A stretch of DNA of 64,000 nt from Sporomusaceae bacterium UBA7701 (GCA_002482545.1 DLGF01000024.1:161762-225761); one strand, 5' to 3'; shown: positions 8,808-18,754, numbered from the stretch's first letter. Notes: generated by a model from the sequence alone, not told the origin. Program-made: numbers and translations.

Positions 8808-9713
8808 CTATGCGCGCGGATGCGCTGCCTGGTAAACCGATTTGATTTTTTCTTTCGTTACATGCGTATACAGTTGCGTTGTCGATAGGTTGACGTGTCC
8901 CAGCAGTTCCTGCACCGACCGGAGGTCGGCTCCGTTGTTCAGAAGATGGGTGGCAAAGGTGTGGCGGATGGTGTGGGGGCTGACGTGCTTGGCAAGAGCC
9001 AGCTCCTTGACGTACTTGTCGAGAATCCTGCGGACGCTGCGGTCCGTCAGGGGCCCCCCCTTCTGATTGACAAAGAGACTGGCATGAGGAGAAGCGGCCT
9101 TCGCGTATAACTTGGGCCTGGCCAGATCGATATACAGCTTGAGGGCGGCGATGGCTTTCCGGCCGACAGGCACGACGCGTTCCTTCGCTCCCTTGCCGTA
9201 TACAAGGGCATAGCCGCTTACCAGATCGACATCCTTTTCCGTCAGGCCGGTCAACTCGCTCACCCGGATACCGGTGGCATATAGTAGCTCCAGAATGGCT
9301 GCATCCCGGCGTCCGGCGGCGTTTTTTCCCGGGAGGTCAAGCAGCCCGTTGATCTCCTTGGGATCAAGAAAAACCGGCAGCCGTTTATCCAGCTTGGGAG
9401 TGCGCACCGCGGTGAAGGGGTTGTCGCTGATGACCGCCTCGCGGCACAAGAAGCGAAAAAAGGACCGCAAAGCGGCCACCCTGCGCGCTATGGTGCGGCG
9501 CGCATAATCCTTCTCTTTCAGTTGTGCCAAGTACGCCCGGATTACGATAGGGGTGATATTTGCCACAAGTACCTCCCCATTTTGATGGCGGCGAACAAAA
9601 TCGAAAAAACTTTCGAAATCGGTCTGGTAGTTGTTCACCGTATGGGGTGAGGCATTTTTCTGAACTTTGAGATACAGCAGGAAGTGGTCCAAATGGCTTT
9701 CTAACGAATTCAT
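8808..9713 (-). CDS. xerC: Tyrosine recombinase XerC
   Basis: Site-specific recombinase that resolves chromosome dimers at dif. It has 301 residues with an N-terminal SAM-like core-binding domain and a C-terminal catalytic domain. The catalytic set is visible: Arg in YATGIRVSEL, Lys in GKGAKERVVP, HxxR in HTIRHTFATHLL, His in LGHVNLSTTQ, and the nucleophile Tyr in LYTH. It sits in the conserved topA-trmFO-xerC-hslV order, so it is the housekeeping copy and not an element integrase. Confidence 0.95.
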   Translation of the reverse strand: MNSLESHLDHFLLYLKVQKNASPHTVNNYQTDFESFFDFVRRHQNGEVLVANITPIVIRAYLAQLKEKDYARRTIARRVAALRSFFRFLCREAVISDNPFTAVRTPKLDKRLPVFLDPKEINGLLDLPGKNAAGRRDAAILELLYATGIRVSELTGLTEKDVDLVSGYALVYGKGAKERVVPVGRKAIAALKLYIDLARPKLYAKAASPHASLFVNQKGGPLTDRSVRRILDKYVKELALAKHVSPHTIRHTFATHLLNNGADLRSVQELLGHVNLSTTQLYTHVTKEKIKSVYQAAHPRA

Positions 9714-9793
9714 AACTGATTATCACGCTTTTTCTGGTTATTTTCGTTAGGAAATTGCTAATTTAATTATTTATACTAGCATAAGGGTCGGAT

Positions 9794-11113
9794 TTATGCA
9801 AGAATACTGTCATATTTTTCGTGAAATTTCGTCAGGGCGGTCAGGGCCCTCGCGGAAATCTGACGGTTTTTTTCTTTTTTGTCCCGTATCTTATGCGCCA
9901 GCGGCGGCAGCAGGCCGAAATTGATGTTCATGGGCTGGAAACCGCCCGGCTGGGCATGGGTGATGTAGTGGAAAAGAGCGCCGTGAGCCGTTTCCGGCGG
10001 AAACGCCAGCGGCATTTCCCCGCCAGCCAGCCGGGCGGCGTTGATCCCGGCCGCCAGACCGCAGGCGGCCGACTCCACATAGCCTTCCACTCCGGTAATC
10101 TGCCCGGCGAACAGAATGCCCGGCTGATTCCTCATCTGCAGGCTGGGTTCTAGAATATGGGGGGAATTGATATAGGTATTGCGGTGCATCACGCCGAGGC
10201 GCACGAATTCCGCCCGTTCGAGCCCCGGAATCAGGCGGAAGACCCGTTCCTGTTCAGGCCATTTCAGATGGGTTTGAAACCCCACAATATTATATAAGGT
10301 CGCCGCGGCGTTATCCTGGCGGAGCTGGACCACCGCATAGGGCACCTCGCCGGTGACCGGATGGCGGAGGCCGACCGGTTTCAGCGGACCGAACCGCAGG
10401 GTGTCGGGCCCGCGGCCGGCCATTTCTTCCACCGGCATGCAGCCCTCAAAGAAAATAGCCTTTTCAAAGTCCTTCAGCGGCGCTGTTTCCGCCCGGGTAA
10501 GCTCTTGCCAGAACAATTCGTATTCTTCTTTGTTCATCGGGCAATTGAGGTAATCGTCTTCGCCTTTGTCGTAGCGGGAAGCCCGGAAGACCTTCCCGTA
10601 GTCCAGCGAATCGCCGGTCACGATCGGCGCCGCCGCGTCGTAAAAGTACAGATAGTCCTGGCCGGTAAGGCCGGCGATGGCCGCCGACAGCGCCGGCGAG
10701 GTCAAGGGCCCGCTGGCGATGACCAGCGGGCGGCCTTCGGGTATCGCTGTTATTTCCTCGGACCGGATCCGGATGTTCCGGTGCCCGGCAATGGCGTCGG
10801 TGATATACTGGCTGAAGGACGTCCTGTCGACGGCGAGGGCTCCGCCGGCGGGAACGCGGCAGGCGTCGGCGGCGCGCATGACCAGGGAATTCAACCGCCG
10901 CATTTCTTCCTTGAGCAATCCGACGGCGTTTTCAAGCGCCGCGGCCCGCAGGGAATTGCTGCAGACCAGTTCCGCGAACAAGGCGGTATGATGAGCCGGG
11001 GTCATGACCTTTGGCCTCATCTCGATCAATTCAACTTCCACTCCGGCGCTGGCAATCTGCCAGGCGGCCTCGCTGCCGGCAAGACCTGCGCCGATTACGG
11101 TAACGTTAGCCAC
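9794..11113 (-). CDS. trmFO: TrmFO, folate/FAD-dependent tRNA m5U54 methyltransferase
   Basis: Makes ribothymidine at tRNA position 54 using methylenetetrahydrofolate and FAD. It has 439 residues, the normal length. The FAD-binding motif VTVIGAGLAGSEAAWQ starts at residue 4, and the family segment ELVCSNSLRA follows. The gene overlaps the end of topA by 8 bp, as commonly seen. Confidence 0.97.
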   Translation of the reverse strand: MANVTVIGAGLAGSEAAWQIASAGVEVELIEMRPKVMTPAHHTALFAELVCSNSLRAAALENAVGLLKEEMRRLNSLVMRAADACRVPAGGALAVDRTSFSQYITDAIAGHRNIRIRSEEITAIPEGRPLVIASGPLTSPALSAAIAGLTGQDYLYFYDAAAPIVTGDSLDYGKVFRASRYDKGEDDYLNCPMNKEEYELFWQELTRAETAPLKDFEKAIFFEGCMPVEEMAGRGPDTLRFGPLKPVGLRHPVTGEVPYAVVQLRQDNAAATLYNIVGFQTHLKWPEQERVFRLIPGLERAEFVRLGVMHRNTYINSPHILEPSLQMRNQPGILFAGQITGVEGYVESAACGLAAGINAARLAGGEMPLAFPPETAHGALFHYITHAQPGGFQPMNINFGLLPPLAHKIRDKKEKNRQISARALTALTKFHEKYDSILA

Positions 11114-13247
11114 GGCTGCCTCCTGCTTTCGGGGTCGATTTGGGCTTCGATTTGGGCTTGGCCTTTTCCGGTTCGGTGCGGACGCGGGTGGCGCAGGCCT
11201 CGTTGCCGCAATACACGACCGAGCGGCCGCCTTTGAAATTGTGGCGGACCTTGAAGGAGCCGCAAGTCTCGCAGTTTTCTTTTAAGGGCGTATCCCATGT
11301 TGTAAACTGGCATTCCGGATAGTTGGCGCAGCCGTAGAAGGTTTTCCCGCGTTTGGTGCGGCGCTGGACAATCGCGCCCTGGCACAGCGGACAATTGACC
11401 CCCGTCTCCTTTAAAATCGGCTTGGTGTTCCGGCATTCGGGAAAACCCGGGCAGGCCAGAAAATTGCCGTAGCGTCCGTGTTTGACCACCATAAGGCGCC
11501 CGCATCTGTCGCACTTCACGTCCGACACTTCCACCGGCAACTCGACCTGGCCGATCTCTTCCTCCGCCTTGGTCAGCGTGTCCACGAACGGCCCGTAGAA
11601 CTCCTTCAGCACATGAATGCGGGAGCTTTCGCCGTCCGCCACGCCGTCCAGGCGGTCCTCGAGGTCGGCGGTGAAATCGACGTCGACGATATCGTGGAAA
11701 TGCTCTTTGAGCAAATCGACAACGACAAAACCCAGTTCCGTCGGTTCAAACTTTTTTTCAACTTTCGTCACATAGCCCCGGTCCTGAATGGTTTCGATGA
11801 TCGGCGCATAGGTGCTGGGGCGGCCGATGCCGTTCTCCTCCAGCGTTTTGACCAGGGACGCCTCGGTATACCGCGGCGGCGGCTCGGTAAAGTGCTGCTT
11901 CGGCGACAGCTTCTGCAGCTTGAGCGTGGCGCCTACGGCCAGTTCGGGAAGAATTGCTTCCTTCTCGGCATCCTCCTTGCTGTCGCCGTACACCGCCAGA
12001 AAACCGGGGAATTTCAGCGTCGAGCCGGTGGCCCTAAGTCCGTACCGGGCGGCTTTGATATCCACCGTGAGCGTATCATAAACGGCCGGAGCCATCTGAC
12101 TGGCGACAAACCGTTCCCATATCAGCAGATACAGGCGGAACTGGTCGCGGGATAGACTTCCCTGCACCAAGTCCGGCGTCAGTTCCAGGCTGGTCGGCCG
12201 GATTGCTTCATGGGCGTCCTGTGCCTTCTTCTTCGTGCCGTATACCGGCGGTTTCTCGGGCAGATAAGGCTGGCCGTGCGTAGCGGCGATATAACCCCTC
12301 GCCTCCTCCTGCGCCATGGCCGCGATCCGGGTGGAATCGGTCCGGATGTAGGTGACGAGGCCGACCGGTCCCCGGCCCTTCACCTCAATGCCTTCATAAA
12401 GCTGCTGAGCCAGCATCATGGTTTTGCGGGCGGTGTAGCCGAGTTTTCGGGAGGCATCCTGCTGAAGGCTGCTGGTGATAAAGGGCGGGGCCGGATTGCG
12501 GCGGCGTTCCCGGCGCTTTACGTCCTGCACGGTGTAAGCCGCCTGTTCCAGGTCCTTCGTCACCTGGTTGGCCAGCGTTTCGTCGCCGATTTCGGCTTTC
12601 TTGCCGTCGATGCTTACCAGTTCCGCGTCGAACTGGGGCGAGCGGGGCTTCTCCCGCAGCCTGGCGGTGATGGTCCAGTATTCCTCGGGAATAAAAGCCT
12701 GGATCTCCCGCTCCCGGTCGCAGATCAGCCGCACGGCCACCGATTGGACCCGTCCGGCGCTGAGTCCCTTGCGCACCTTCCGCCAGAGCAGGGGGCTAAG
12801 CTTATAGCCTACCAGACGGTCGAGAATGCGCCTGGCCTGCTGGGCGTCCACCCGGGGCAGGTCGATGGGCCGGGGATGTTTGATGGCTTTCTGGATGGCC
12901 GGTTTGGTTATTTCATTAAATTCGATGCGACAAGCTTCGCTATAAGGAATATTCAAAAGGTGGGCCAGATGCCAGGCAATGGCCTCACCTTCCCGGTCAG
13001 GGTCAGTTGCCAGAAAAACGGCGCTGGCTTTTTTTGCTTCATCCTTCAAAGTCTTGATCAGGTCGCCTTTGCCGCGGATATTGATATACTTCGGCTCGAA
13101 GTCATGTTCAATGTCCACGCCGAACTGGCTTTTCGGCAGGTCGCGCAAGTGCCCCATGGAGGCACGGACGACATAATTGCGGCCTAAAAACTTTTCAATT
13201 GTTTTGGCTTTGGCCGGTGATTCGACTACAACAAGGGCTTTGTTCAC
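11106..13247 (-). CDS. topA: DNA topoisomerase I
   Basis: Relaxes negative supercoils. It has 713 residues. The N-terminal TOPRIM domain starts VVVESPAKAKTIEKFLG with the acidic DPDREGEAIAWH motif. The active-site Tyr is in LVTYIRTDSTRIA. Three C-terminal Cys4 zinc ribbons begin CDRCG, CPLCQ and CETCG, followed by a Lys/Pro-rich tail. It overlaps dprA by ATGA upstream and trmFO downstream. Confidence 0.98.
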   Translation of the reverse strand: MNKALVVVESPAKAKTIEKFLGRNYVVRASMGHLRDLPKSQFGVDIEHDFEPKYINIRGKGDLIKTLKDEAKKASAVFLATDPDREGEAIAWHLAHLLNIPYSEACRIEFNEITKPAIQKAIKHPRPIDLPRVDAQQARRILDRLVGYKLSPLLWRKVRKGLSAGRVQSVAVRLICDREREIQAFIPEEYWTITARLREKPRSPQFDAELVSIDGKKAEIGDETLANQVTKDLEQAAYTVQDVKRRERRRNPAPPFITSSLQQDASRKLGYTARKTMMLAQQLYEGIEVKGRGPVGLVTYIRTDSTRIAAMAQEEARGYIAATHGQPYLPEKPPVYGTKKKAQDAHEAIRPTSLELTPDLVQGSLSRDQFRLYLLIWERFVASQMAPAVYDTLTVDIKAARYGLRATGSTLKFPGFLAVYGDSKEDAEKEAILPELAVGATLKLQKLSPKQHFTEPPPRYTEASLVKTLEENGIGRPSTYAPIIETIQDRGYVTKVEKKFEPTELGFVVVDLLKEHFHDIVDVDFTADLEDRLDGVADGESSRIHVLKEFYGPFVDTLTKAEEEIGQVELPVEVSDVKCDRCGRLMVVKHGRYGNFLACPGFPECRNTKPILKETGVNCPLCQGAIVQRRTKRGKTFYGCANYPECQFTTWDTPLKENCETCGSFKVRHNFKGGRSVVYCGNEACATRVRTEPEKAKPKSKPKSTPKAGGSRG

Positions 13248-14332
13248 CCGATTTCCCTCCCAGGAAGGCGGATATAACGCTGTCCGCCGGATTGCGCCAC
13301 AAGATCGCGCAGTTCCAATTGCAATAAAATATAAGCGGCAACTTGGGGCGTCATATTGGTCTTCAGGACTATTTCATCTACGGTCAGGGGATTCTCGCAG
13401 TTGAGCGCCTTATATACCGCGCTCTCGTCCGCCGTCAGCGGAGCGGCGGGGATTTTCGGCTCCGCATCCCCGTCCAGGCCGTACTCCTCCAGGATGTCCG
13501 CCGCCCGCTCCACCAGTTTGGCTCCCTGCTTGATGAGGCGGTGGGTGCCCCTGCTGGTTTCGGAAAATATGCTGCCCGGAACGGCAAACACGTCCCGGCC
13601 TTCTTCCAGGGCAAAATCGGCGGTAATCAGCGCGCCGCTTTTTTCCGCTGCCTCCACTACCACAACGCCCTGGGACAGGCCGCTGATAATCCGGTTGCGG
13701 GCCGGAAAGAAGCCGGGCAGCGGCGGTGTGCCGGGAGGATGTTCAGAGATTACCGCGCCCTGTTCGGCGATTTTCTCCAGCAAGCGCTTGTTCTCCGCAG
13801 GATAAGAGACATCAACGCCGCACCCCAGCACGGCGAAAGTACGGCCGCCTTCCAGAGCCCCGTTATGGGCGGCGGTGTCGATGCCCCTGGCGGCGCCGCT
13901 GACAACCGCAAAACCGGCGGAAACAAGCTGGGACGCCAGGAAGGACGCCGCGTTCTTCCCGTAGGCCGACGCCCGCCGGGCGCCGACGATCGCGATAAGC
14001 GGCTGGTCGCCGGGCAGTTGCCCCCGATAAAACAGTACTTGCGGCGGATCAAAGATGGTTTTTAAGAGGGCGGGGTATTCGCCGTCCGGAGGCCGGCACA
14101 GGCGAATCCCTTTTTGCTCCCACTCCTGCGCGATCTTATGTACATCTATCTTTTCCCGCTCGGCAAGCAAATTATTACAGTCGGCGACATCCAGGCAACC
14201 GCACAAAAACAAATCGCGCCGGGCGGCTTTCCAAGCCGTTTGGGCGCTTCCGAAAAAAGAAACAAGGGATTTGATGCGGGAATTGCCAAAACCAGGAATC
14301 AGCCGGAAAGCCGCCCAGTAATACCGTTCCAT
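13244..14332 (-). CDS. dprA: DNA-processing protein DprA
   Basis: Protects incoming single-stranded DNA and loads RecA during natural transformation. The protein is about 362 residues from the chosen ATG at 14332 (MERYYWAAFRL). AGGGAGG lies 6 nt upstream, whereas the longer frame to 14491 reads through non-conserved sequence. The Rossmann-like DprA core is clear (IVGARRASAYGK, GAARGIDTAAH, SEHPPGTPP, RNRIISGLS), and a C-terminal winged-helix domain follows. It is coupled to topA. comM, usually its neighbour, is found only as a fragment at 22.4 kb. Confidence 0.94.
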   Translation of the reverse strand: MERYYWAAFRLIPGFGNSRIKSLVSFFGSAQTAWKAARRDLFLCGCLDVADCNNLLAEREKIDVHKIAQEWEQKGIRLCRPPDGEYPALLKTIFDPPQVLFYRGQLPGDQPLIAIVGARRASAYGKNAASFLASQLVSAGFAVVSGAARGIDTAAHNGALEGGRTFAVLGCGVDVSYPAENKRLLEKIAEQGAVISEHPPGTPPLPGFFPARNRIISGLSQGVVVVEAAEKSGALITADFALEEGRDVFAVPGSIFSETSRGTHRLIKQGAKLVERAADILEEYGLDGDAEPKIPAAPLTADESAVYKALNCENPLTVDEIVLKTNMTPQVAAYILLQLELRDLVAQSGGQRYIRLPGREIG

Positions 14333-14387
14333 AAGCATCCTCCCTTTGCTTGTTGTTACCGGCCTAATTATAACCAGTATCGAATTT

Positions 14388-15533
14388 TCAGTCAAGCAAG
14401 TTTTGCCTAATAATTTCCAAAATCTTACGGGCCGCCGCTCCGGCCGCCCCAGGCCGCCCCAGGGCAGCCGCCCGGGAACCCATGGCCTCAAGCCCGGCCG
14501 GATCGGCGAACAGCAAATCGGCGATGGCGGCCTTCAGCGCTGCGGGCGAGTCGATCCGACGCGCTACCGAATGCTCCGCGAGGTAACGGGTGTTGGCCTC
14601 CTCCTGGCCGGGAATGGGCCGGTAAATCAAAAACGGCAGTCCCCGGCTCAGAGCCTCCGCCGAGGTTGCCCCTCCCGACTTGGAAACAAGAATATCGGCG
14701 ATGGCCATGAGTTCGTGCACATTGTCCACAAACCCGAGCGGCCGCAAAGTGCAGTGTTTGAGCGTCGGGCCCTTGGCTAAAAGCCTGCTGCGGAGCCGTT
14801 CGTTGGTCCCGCACACGGCGATCAGCTGAAGGGGTTTTCCAACCGCATCGCAGGCGGTGATAATCTCTTCCATGGGGAGGACCCCTGCTCCGCCCCCCAT
14901 AATCAGCACGGTTTTACAGTCACCGGCCAGCTTGAGGGAGGCGAGGACGCTTTCCTTGTCCACAGCGGTTGCAAAACCGTCGCCGACCGGGATGCCGGTC
15001 ACCATCGTCCGGGTTGGGTCAATCCCCTGCGTCTGAAGATACTCCTGAAGTTCCTGGTTGGCGACAAAATACCAGTCCAGTTCCGGATATACCCACAGCC
15101 GGTGCACAATATAATCCGTAACCACAGCCGCCGCCGGGGTCTTCAGCGACCGGTGCCGTTTCAGATACGCCACCAGGCCGGCCGGAGTGGCATGGGTGCA
15201 GATAATGGCCGCCGGATTGACCGCCGTTATGTAGCTGTGCATTCTTCCGGCCAGATACCGGCTGATCAGTTCCCGCCCCGCCAAGGCCGCCCGGCTGCCG
15301 TTCCCCCAGTGGTAAGCCGCGCCATAGGCCGCCGGGCATATTTGCAGGACCTGGAGATACAGCCGCAGGATAAACCGGCCGATCGCCGGGCTGAGGAAGT
15401 CGAAGACATTCACATATCTGACCTCCATTTCGGCGGCCTGCCGCTGGATAGACGCGCCTAAGGCCCGGGCCACTTTGACATGGCCCGAGCCTATAGGGGC
15501 GCTGATAATCAGGATTGGCTGTTTTTGATCCAA
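14388..15533 (-). CDS. UgtP/MGDG-synthase-type glycosyltransferase
   Basis: Family GT28 lipid glycosyltransferase, likely adding sugar to diacylglycerol for membrane glycolipids or as a lipoteichoic-type anchor. It has 381 residues. The N-terminal MGDG-synthase domain has ISAPIGSGHVKVARAL. The C-terminal nucleotide-sugar half has MGGGAGVLPMEE, LGFVDNVHELMAIADILVSKSGG and the acceptor region FLIYRPIPGQEEANTRYL. The start appears to be TTG, 4 bp after the folK stop, with AGGGTGA upstream. The sugar and lipid acceptor cannot be told from sequence. Confidence 0.88.
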   Translation of the reverse strand: MDQKQPILIISAPIGSGHVKVARALGASIQRQAAEMEVRYVNVFDFLSPAIGRFILRLYLQVLQICPAAYGAAYHWGNGSRAALAGRELISRYLAGRMHSYITAVNPAAIICTHATPAGLVAYLKRHRSLKTPAAAVVTDYIVHRLWVYPELDWYFVANQELQEYLQTQGIDPTRTMVTGIPVGDGFATAVDKESVLASLKLAGDCKTVLIMGGGAGVLPMEEIITACDAVGKPLQLIAVCGTNERLRSRLLAKGPTLKHCTLRPLGFVDNVHELMAIADILVSKSGGATSAEALSRGLPFLIYRPIPGQEEANTRYLAEHSVARRIDSPAALKAAIADLLFADPAGLEAMGSRAAALGRPGAAGAAARKILEIIRQNLLD

Positions 15534-15536
15534 TGT

Positions 15537-16025
15537 TCAATCACCCTGAAGTTTTTTGTATAGCCGGACATCACTGTCCGTACAGCCCGCCAGGCACTCG
15601 GCGGCTGTCTTGCCGCCGCGAACCGGCACGTCGGGCGCGATTTCCGCCAGCGGCACCAGCACGAAGCAGCGCTCGTGCAGCCTGGGATGGGGCAGCGTAA
15701 GTTGCTCCGACGCCAGTTCGACCGCATCATAGATCAGCAGGTCGATATCCATGGTCCGCGGGCCCCATTTCACTTCCCTGACCCGGCCGAGGTCCCTTTC
15801 GATGCCCAGGCAGACCTGCAACAGTTCGAGAGGTTCAAGCGCCGTGCTGATCCGGGCGGCCGCGTTGAGGAAGTCCGGCTGATCGGTAAAGCCGACCGGC
15901 GCGGTCTCATATAAGGAAGACACCGCGATCAGCTCAATATCCGGATACCGGGCCAGGGCCTCAAGCGCCGCCCGGATGTTTCCTTCCCGGTCCCCGACGT
16001 TGGAGCCCAGCCCGAGAATAATCAT
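15537..16025 (-). CDS. folK: FolK, 6-hydroxymethyl-7,8-dihydropterin pyrophosphokinase
   Basis: Transfers pyrophosphate from ATP to hydroxymethyldihydropterin in folate synthesis. It has 162 residues with the HPPK signature GPRTMDIDLLIYD and the N-terminal LGLGSNVGDREGN. It is preceded by folB with a 2-bp gap and shares an operon with folP. Confidence 0.96.
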   Translation of the reverse strand: MIILGLGSNVGDREGNIRAALEALARYPDIELIAVSSLYETAPVGFTDQPDFLNAAARISTALEPLELLQVCLGIERDLGRVREVKWGPRTMDIDLLIYDAVELASEQLTLPHPRLHERCFVLVPLAEIAPDVPVRGGKTAAECLAGCTDSDVRLYKKLQGD

Positions 16026-16027
16026 GC

Positions 16028-16381
16028 TTATTGTCTCCGGGCGACTTCAACTTGCACAAAGTCGATCTGCCCGGGAATCGGCACATGCTTGCGCACCCTG
16101 ACGACCACCTGGGAAATGCCGGGGCTGAGCAGCCCGTCGGCAATGTGGCCGGCAAGAGCCTCCAGCAAGTTGAATTTTTTATTTTCTACCACCGCTTTCG
16201 TATGCTCATAAACATTCAGATAGTCGATGGTATCTCTGACATCATCGGTTTGAGCCGCCTTGGTGACATCCATCGTCAATTCAACGTCGACATAAAAACG
16301 CTGGCCCAGCTCGCGCTCGTGTTCGTACACCCCGTGGAAACCATAAAACATCATGTTTTTCAAAAAGATTTTGTCACCCAT
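16028..16381 (-). CDS. folB: FolB, dihydroneopterin aldolase
   Basis: Converts dihydroneopterin to hydroxymethyldihydropterin. It has 117 residues. MMFYGFHGVYEHERELGQ near the start and the Lys in VRVRKHVPIPG are typical of the family. It overlaps folP by 8 bp and is coupled to folK, giving the order folP-folB-folK. Confidence 0.96.
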   Translation of the reverse strand: MGDKIFLKNMMFYGFHGVYEHERELGQRFYVDVELTMDVTKAAQTDDVRDTIDYLNVYEHTKAVVENKKFNLLEALAGHIADGLLSPGISQVVVRVRKHVPIPGQIDFVQVEVARRQ

Positions 16382-17588
16382 TTGTCATTACCTCCTGTGT
16401 GATAGCGTCGGTCATCCTCGCCACCCGGGCCATGGCCTTCACGTCATGGACCCTGAGAATCCGGGCCCCTTTCGCAATGCCCAGGGCGACGGTCGCGGCC
16501 GTCCCTTCCCCGCGGTCCTCCGGCGGCAGGCCCCCTAAAGCCTCCCCGATAAACCGCTTGCGCGACGTCCCCAATAGAAGGGGACAACCCAGCGCCGCCA
16601 GTTCATCCAGCCGGGACAGCACCGTGAGGTTGTCAGCGGCAGTTTTGCCAAAGCCTATGCCGGGATCAATGAGGATATGTTCCAACGGGATGCCCGCATT
16701 TTCGCCGATGGCGATGCTTTTTCGCAAAAAGGCGGCGATCTCGGCCATGATGTCCCGTTCGTATACCGTGCCGTTCTGATTATGCATCACCACGACGGGA
16801 ACGCCGTGCCTGGCGGCCACTTCGGCCATGGCGGGGTCGCCCTGGAGCCCCCAGACATCGTTGATGATATGGGCGCCGAGGCGCAGAGCCTCGTCCGCCA
16901 CCGAAGCCTTATAGGTATCCACCGATACGGGGACCGGAACGGCAGAAAGCAGACGTGCGAGGACCGGCAGAAGACGTTCCTCCTCCTCCGCCGCCGAAAT
17001 CTTCGCCGCGCCGTACGGCCGGGTGGACTCGGCGCCGAGATCGATGATGTCCGCCCCGTCTTTGACCAACTGCTCGGCGTGGCGCAGGGCCTTGTCCAAC
17101 GTGTTGAACTTTCCTCCGTCGGAAAAAGAATCGGGAGTTATATTCAAAATCCCCATAATGACCGAATGCCGCGGCCGGATCGCCAGCGTCCGGCCGTCTT
17201 TCCAGCTGTAATGCCGCTCCGGCAGCCTTTCCGCCGCCTTCAGCGCCGCCTCGATCGCCTCCGCCAACTGGGGCAGCCCCCACGGCTGCATTTTGAGCTG
17301 AGCAAGGGCCAGGCGATATTGCTTGAGGGTCGCTGCGACCAGCACGTCGGTCGCGGCGATCGTCAAATCGGCAGTTCCTCTGGCCACCGCCGCTTCGCCC
17401 CCCTTGGCCAGAAAGGTTTGTTTCAAAAGATTTGCGGCCTTCGCCGGCACATTCTCCAATTTGACGGTTTGAAAAACCGCCTTACCGGACATGATGTTAA
17501 TACCCAGCGGATCGCAGCCGATTTTGGCCAACTCCGCCCGGGCGTCTTCTTCGCTTCCTATTTTAAGTACGCGTGGATTGAAATTCAT
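16374..17588 (-). CDS. folP: FolP, dihydropteroate synthase with N-terminal extension
   Basis: Condenses pABA with the pterin pyrophosphate. It has 404 residues, against about 270-280 for the usual enzyme. The first ~130 residues form an extra domain (GINIMSGKAVFQTVKLENV), a form I associate with Clostridia and Negativicutes. The catalytic TIM barrel is complete: MGILNITPDSFSDGG, DIIDLGAESTRP, DPGIGFGKTAADN and LLGTSRKRFIG. Start is ATG with AGGAG 6 nt upstream. Confidence 0.96.
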   Translation of the reverse strand: MNFNPRVLKIGSEEDARAELAKIGCDPLGINIMSGKAVFQTVKLENVPAKAANLLKQTFLAKGGEAAVARGTADLTIAATDVLVAATLKQYRLALAQLKMQPWGLPQLAEAIEAALKAAERLPERHYSWKDGRTLAIRPRHSVIMGILNITPDSFSDGGKFNTLDKALRHAEQLVKDGADIIDLGAESTRPYGAAKISAAEEEERLLPVLARLLSAVPVPVSVDTYKASVADEALRLGAHIINDVWGLQGDPAMAEVAARHGVPVVVMHNQNGTVYERDIMAEIAAFLRKSIAIGENAGIPLEHILIDPGIGFGKTAADNLTVLSRLDELAALGCPLLLGTSRKRFIGEALGGLPPEDRGEGTAATVALGIAKGARILRVHDVKAMARVARMTDAITQEVMTNG

Positions 17589-17620
17589 TGGGCTCTCCTA
17601 TTGCCGGAATTTACATTTTT

Positions 17621-17650
17621 ATTGTATCATGGTTATGTGTAAATAAACAA
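17621..17650 (-). promoter_or_regulatory. Candidate sigma-A promoter of the folP operon
   Basis: On the minus strand TTGTTT, an 18-nt spacer and TACAAT lie 33 bp upstream of the folP ATG. The same short intergenic also has to drive the divergent gene at 17699. Confidence 0.5.
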
Positions 17651-17698
17651 TATTCTTGAAAAAGGTTGGAAAAACCCGACTGTTTGGAGGCTAATCAT

Positions 17699-18748
17699 AT
17701 GAATCGACGCTTGTCTCCCGACGTTTTTCGAATTCCTGTCGAGGAAATCAAAAACGGCTTTTATAGCGACAGCTATTTCTTGCGAACCCGGGAGATCCTT
17801 CTTAAAGACCATTTTCACCGCAAAGTAATGATGCAGATTTTCCAGCGCCAGGAAGCAATCCTCTGCGGCATCGACGAAGCCATAGCAATTATTCAGAAAT
17901 GCGCCCACAACCCGGACAAGCTGGTTGTCAAAGCGCTGCACGACGGCGACGCCATTGAGCCCTGGGAACCGGTCCTGACCATCGAAGGCGACCTTGCCGA
18001 CTTTTCCCATCTCGAGACCGTCTATCTGGGCATTTTGTCCCGCCAGACCAAAATTGCCACCAATGTGCGGAAAGTTGTCACCGCGGCCAACGGCAAGCCG
18101 GTGATGTTCTTCCCTTCCCGCTTCGATCACTGGGGCGTCCAGCCCGGCGACGGATACGCGGCCCGGATCGGCGGCGTATTCGGCGTCTCGACTCCGGCCA
18201 ATGGCCATTACTGGGGCGGCGAAGCGCTCGGAACCATCCCCCATGCCTTAATCGCCACCTATCAGGGCGATACGGTCAAGGCAACCCTGGCCTTCGACCG
18301 GCACATCGATCCTGCCGTCAACCGGGTGGCGCTGGTCGATTATGATAACGACTGCGCCAGAACCTCGGTCGAGGTGGCCAAGGCCCTTGGCGGAAAACTA
18401 TGGGCCGTTCGCCTGGATACCAGCGACAGCCTGGTCGATGTCTCGGTTGTTCCCCAGATGGGCACCTTCCGCCCCACCGGCGTGTGCGGCCCGCTGGTGG
18501 CCAATGTGCGCCAGGCCCTTGACCAGGCCGGTTATCCCCATGTCAAGATCATGGTCTCCGGCGGCTTCACCGCCGAGCGGATCGCCGAGTTCGAAGCGAC
18601 GAACGTGCCTGCCGACATTTACGCGGTCGGCGCCAGCCTGTTCCGCGACAGTGTAAACTTCACCGCCGATATCGTAATGGTCGATGATCAGCCTTGCGCC
18701 AAAGCCGGCCGCGACTATCGCCCCAATCCCCGCCTCGAATTGGTATGA
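17699..18748 (+). CDS. Nicotinate phosphoribosyltransferase-like enzyme
   Basis: Member of the NAPRTase family, expected to make nicotinate mononucleotide from nicotinate and PRPP in NAD salvage. It has 349 residues from the ATG at 17699, chosen because GGAGG lies 8 nt upstream. Visible family features are the early NGFYSDSYFLRTREIL, RFDHWGVQPGDGYAARIGG, the type II PRTase-like VDYDNDCARTSVEVAKALGG and the phosphate-binding VSGGFTAERIAEFEA. It is monocistronic, divergent from folP, and ends in a terminator. Substrate specificity is inference. Confidence 0.88.
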   Translation: MNRRLSPDVFRIPVEEIKNGFYSDSYFLRTREILLKDHFHRKVMMQIFQRQEAILCGIDEAIAIIQKCAHNPDKLVVKALHDGDAIEPWEPVLTIEGDLADFSHLETVYLGILSRQTKIATNVRKVVTAANGKPVMFFPSRFDHWGVQPGDGYAARIGGVFGVSTPANGHYWGGEALGTIPHALIATYQGDTVKATLAFDRHIDPAVNRVALVDYDNDCARTSVEVAKALGGKLWAVRLDTSDSLVDVSVVPQMGTFRPTGVCGPLVANVRQALDQAGYPHVKIMVSGGFTAERIAEFEATNVPADIYAVGASLFRDSVNFTADIVMVDDQPCAKAGRDYRPNPRLELV

Positions 18749-18754
18749 TCCCGG

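Noticed and set aside
8808..9713. XerC considered as an element integrase
   Set aside because: It sits in conserved core synteny between trmFO and hslV; the element has its own serine recombinase.
12210..13187. 325-codon plus-strand open frame
   Set aside because: Antisense to topA; no domain or start site.
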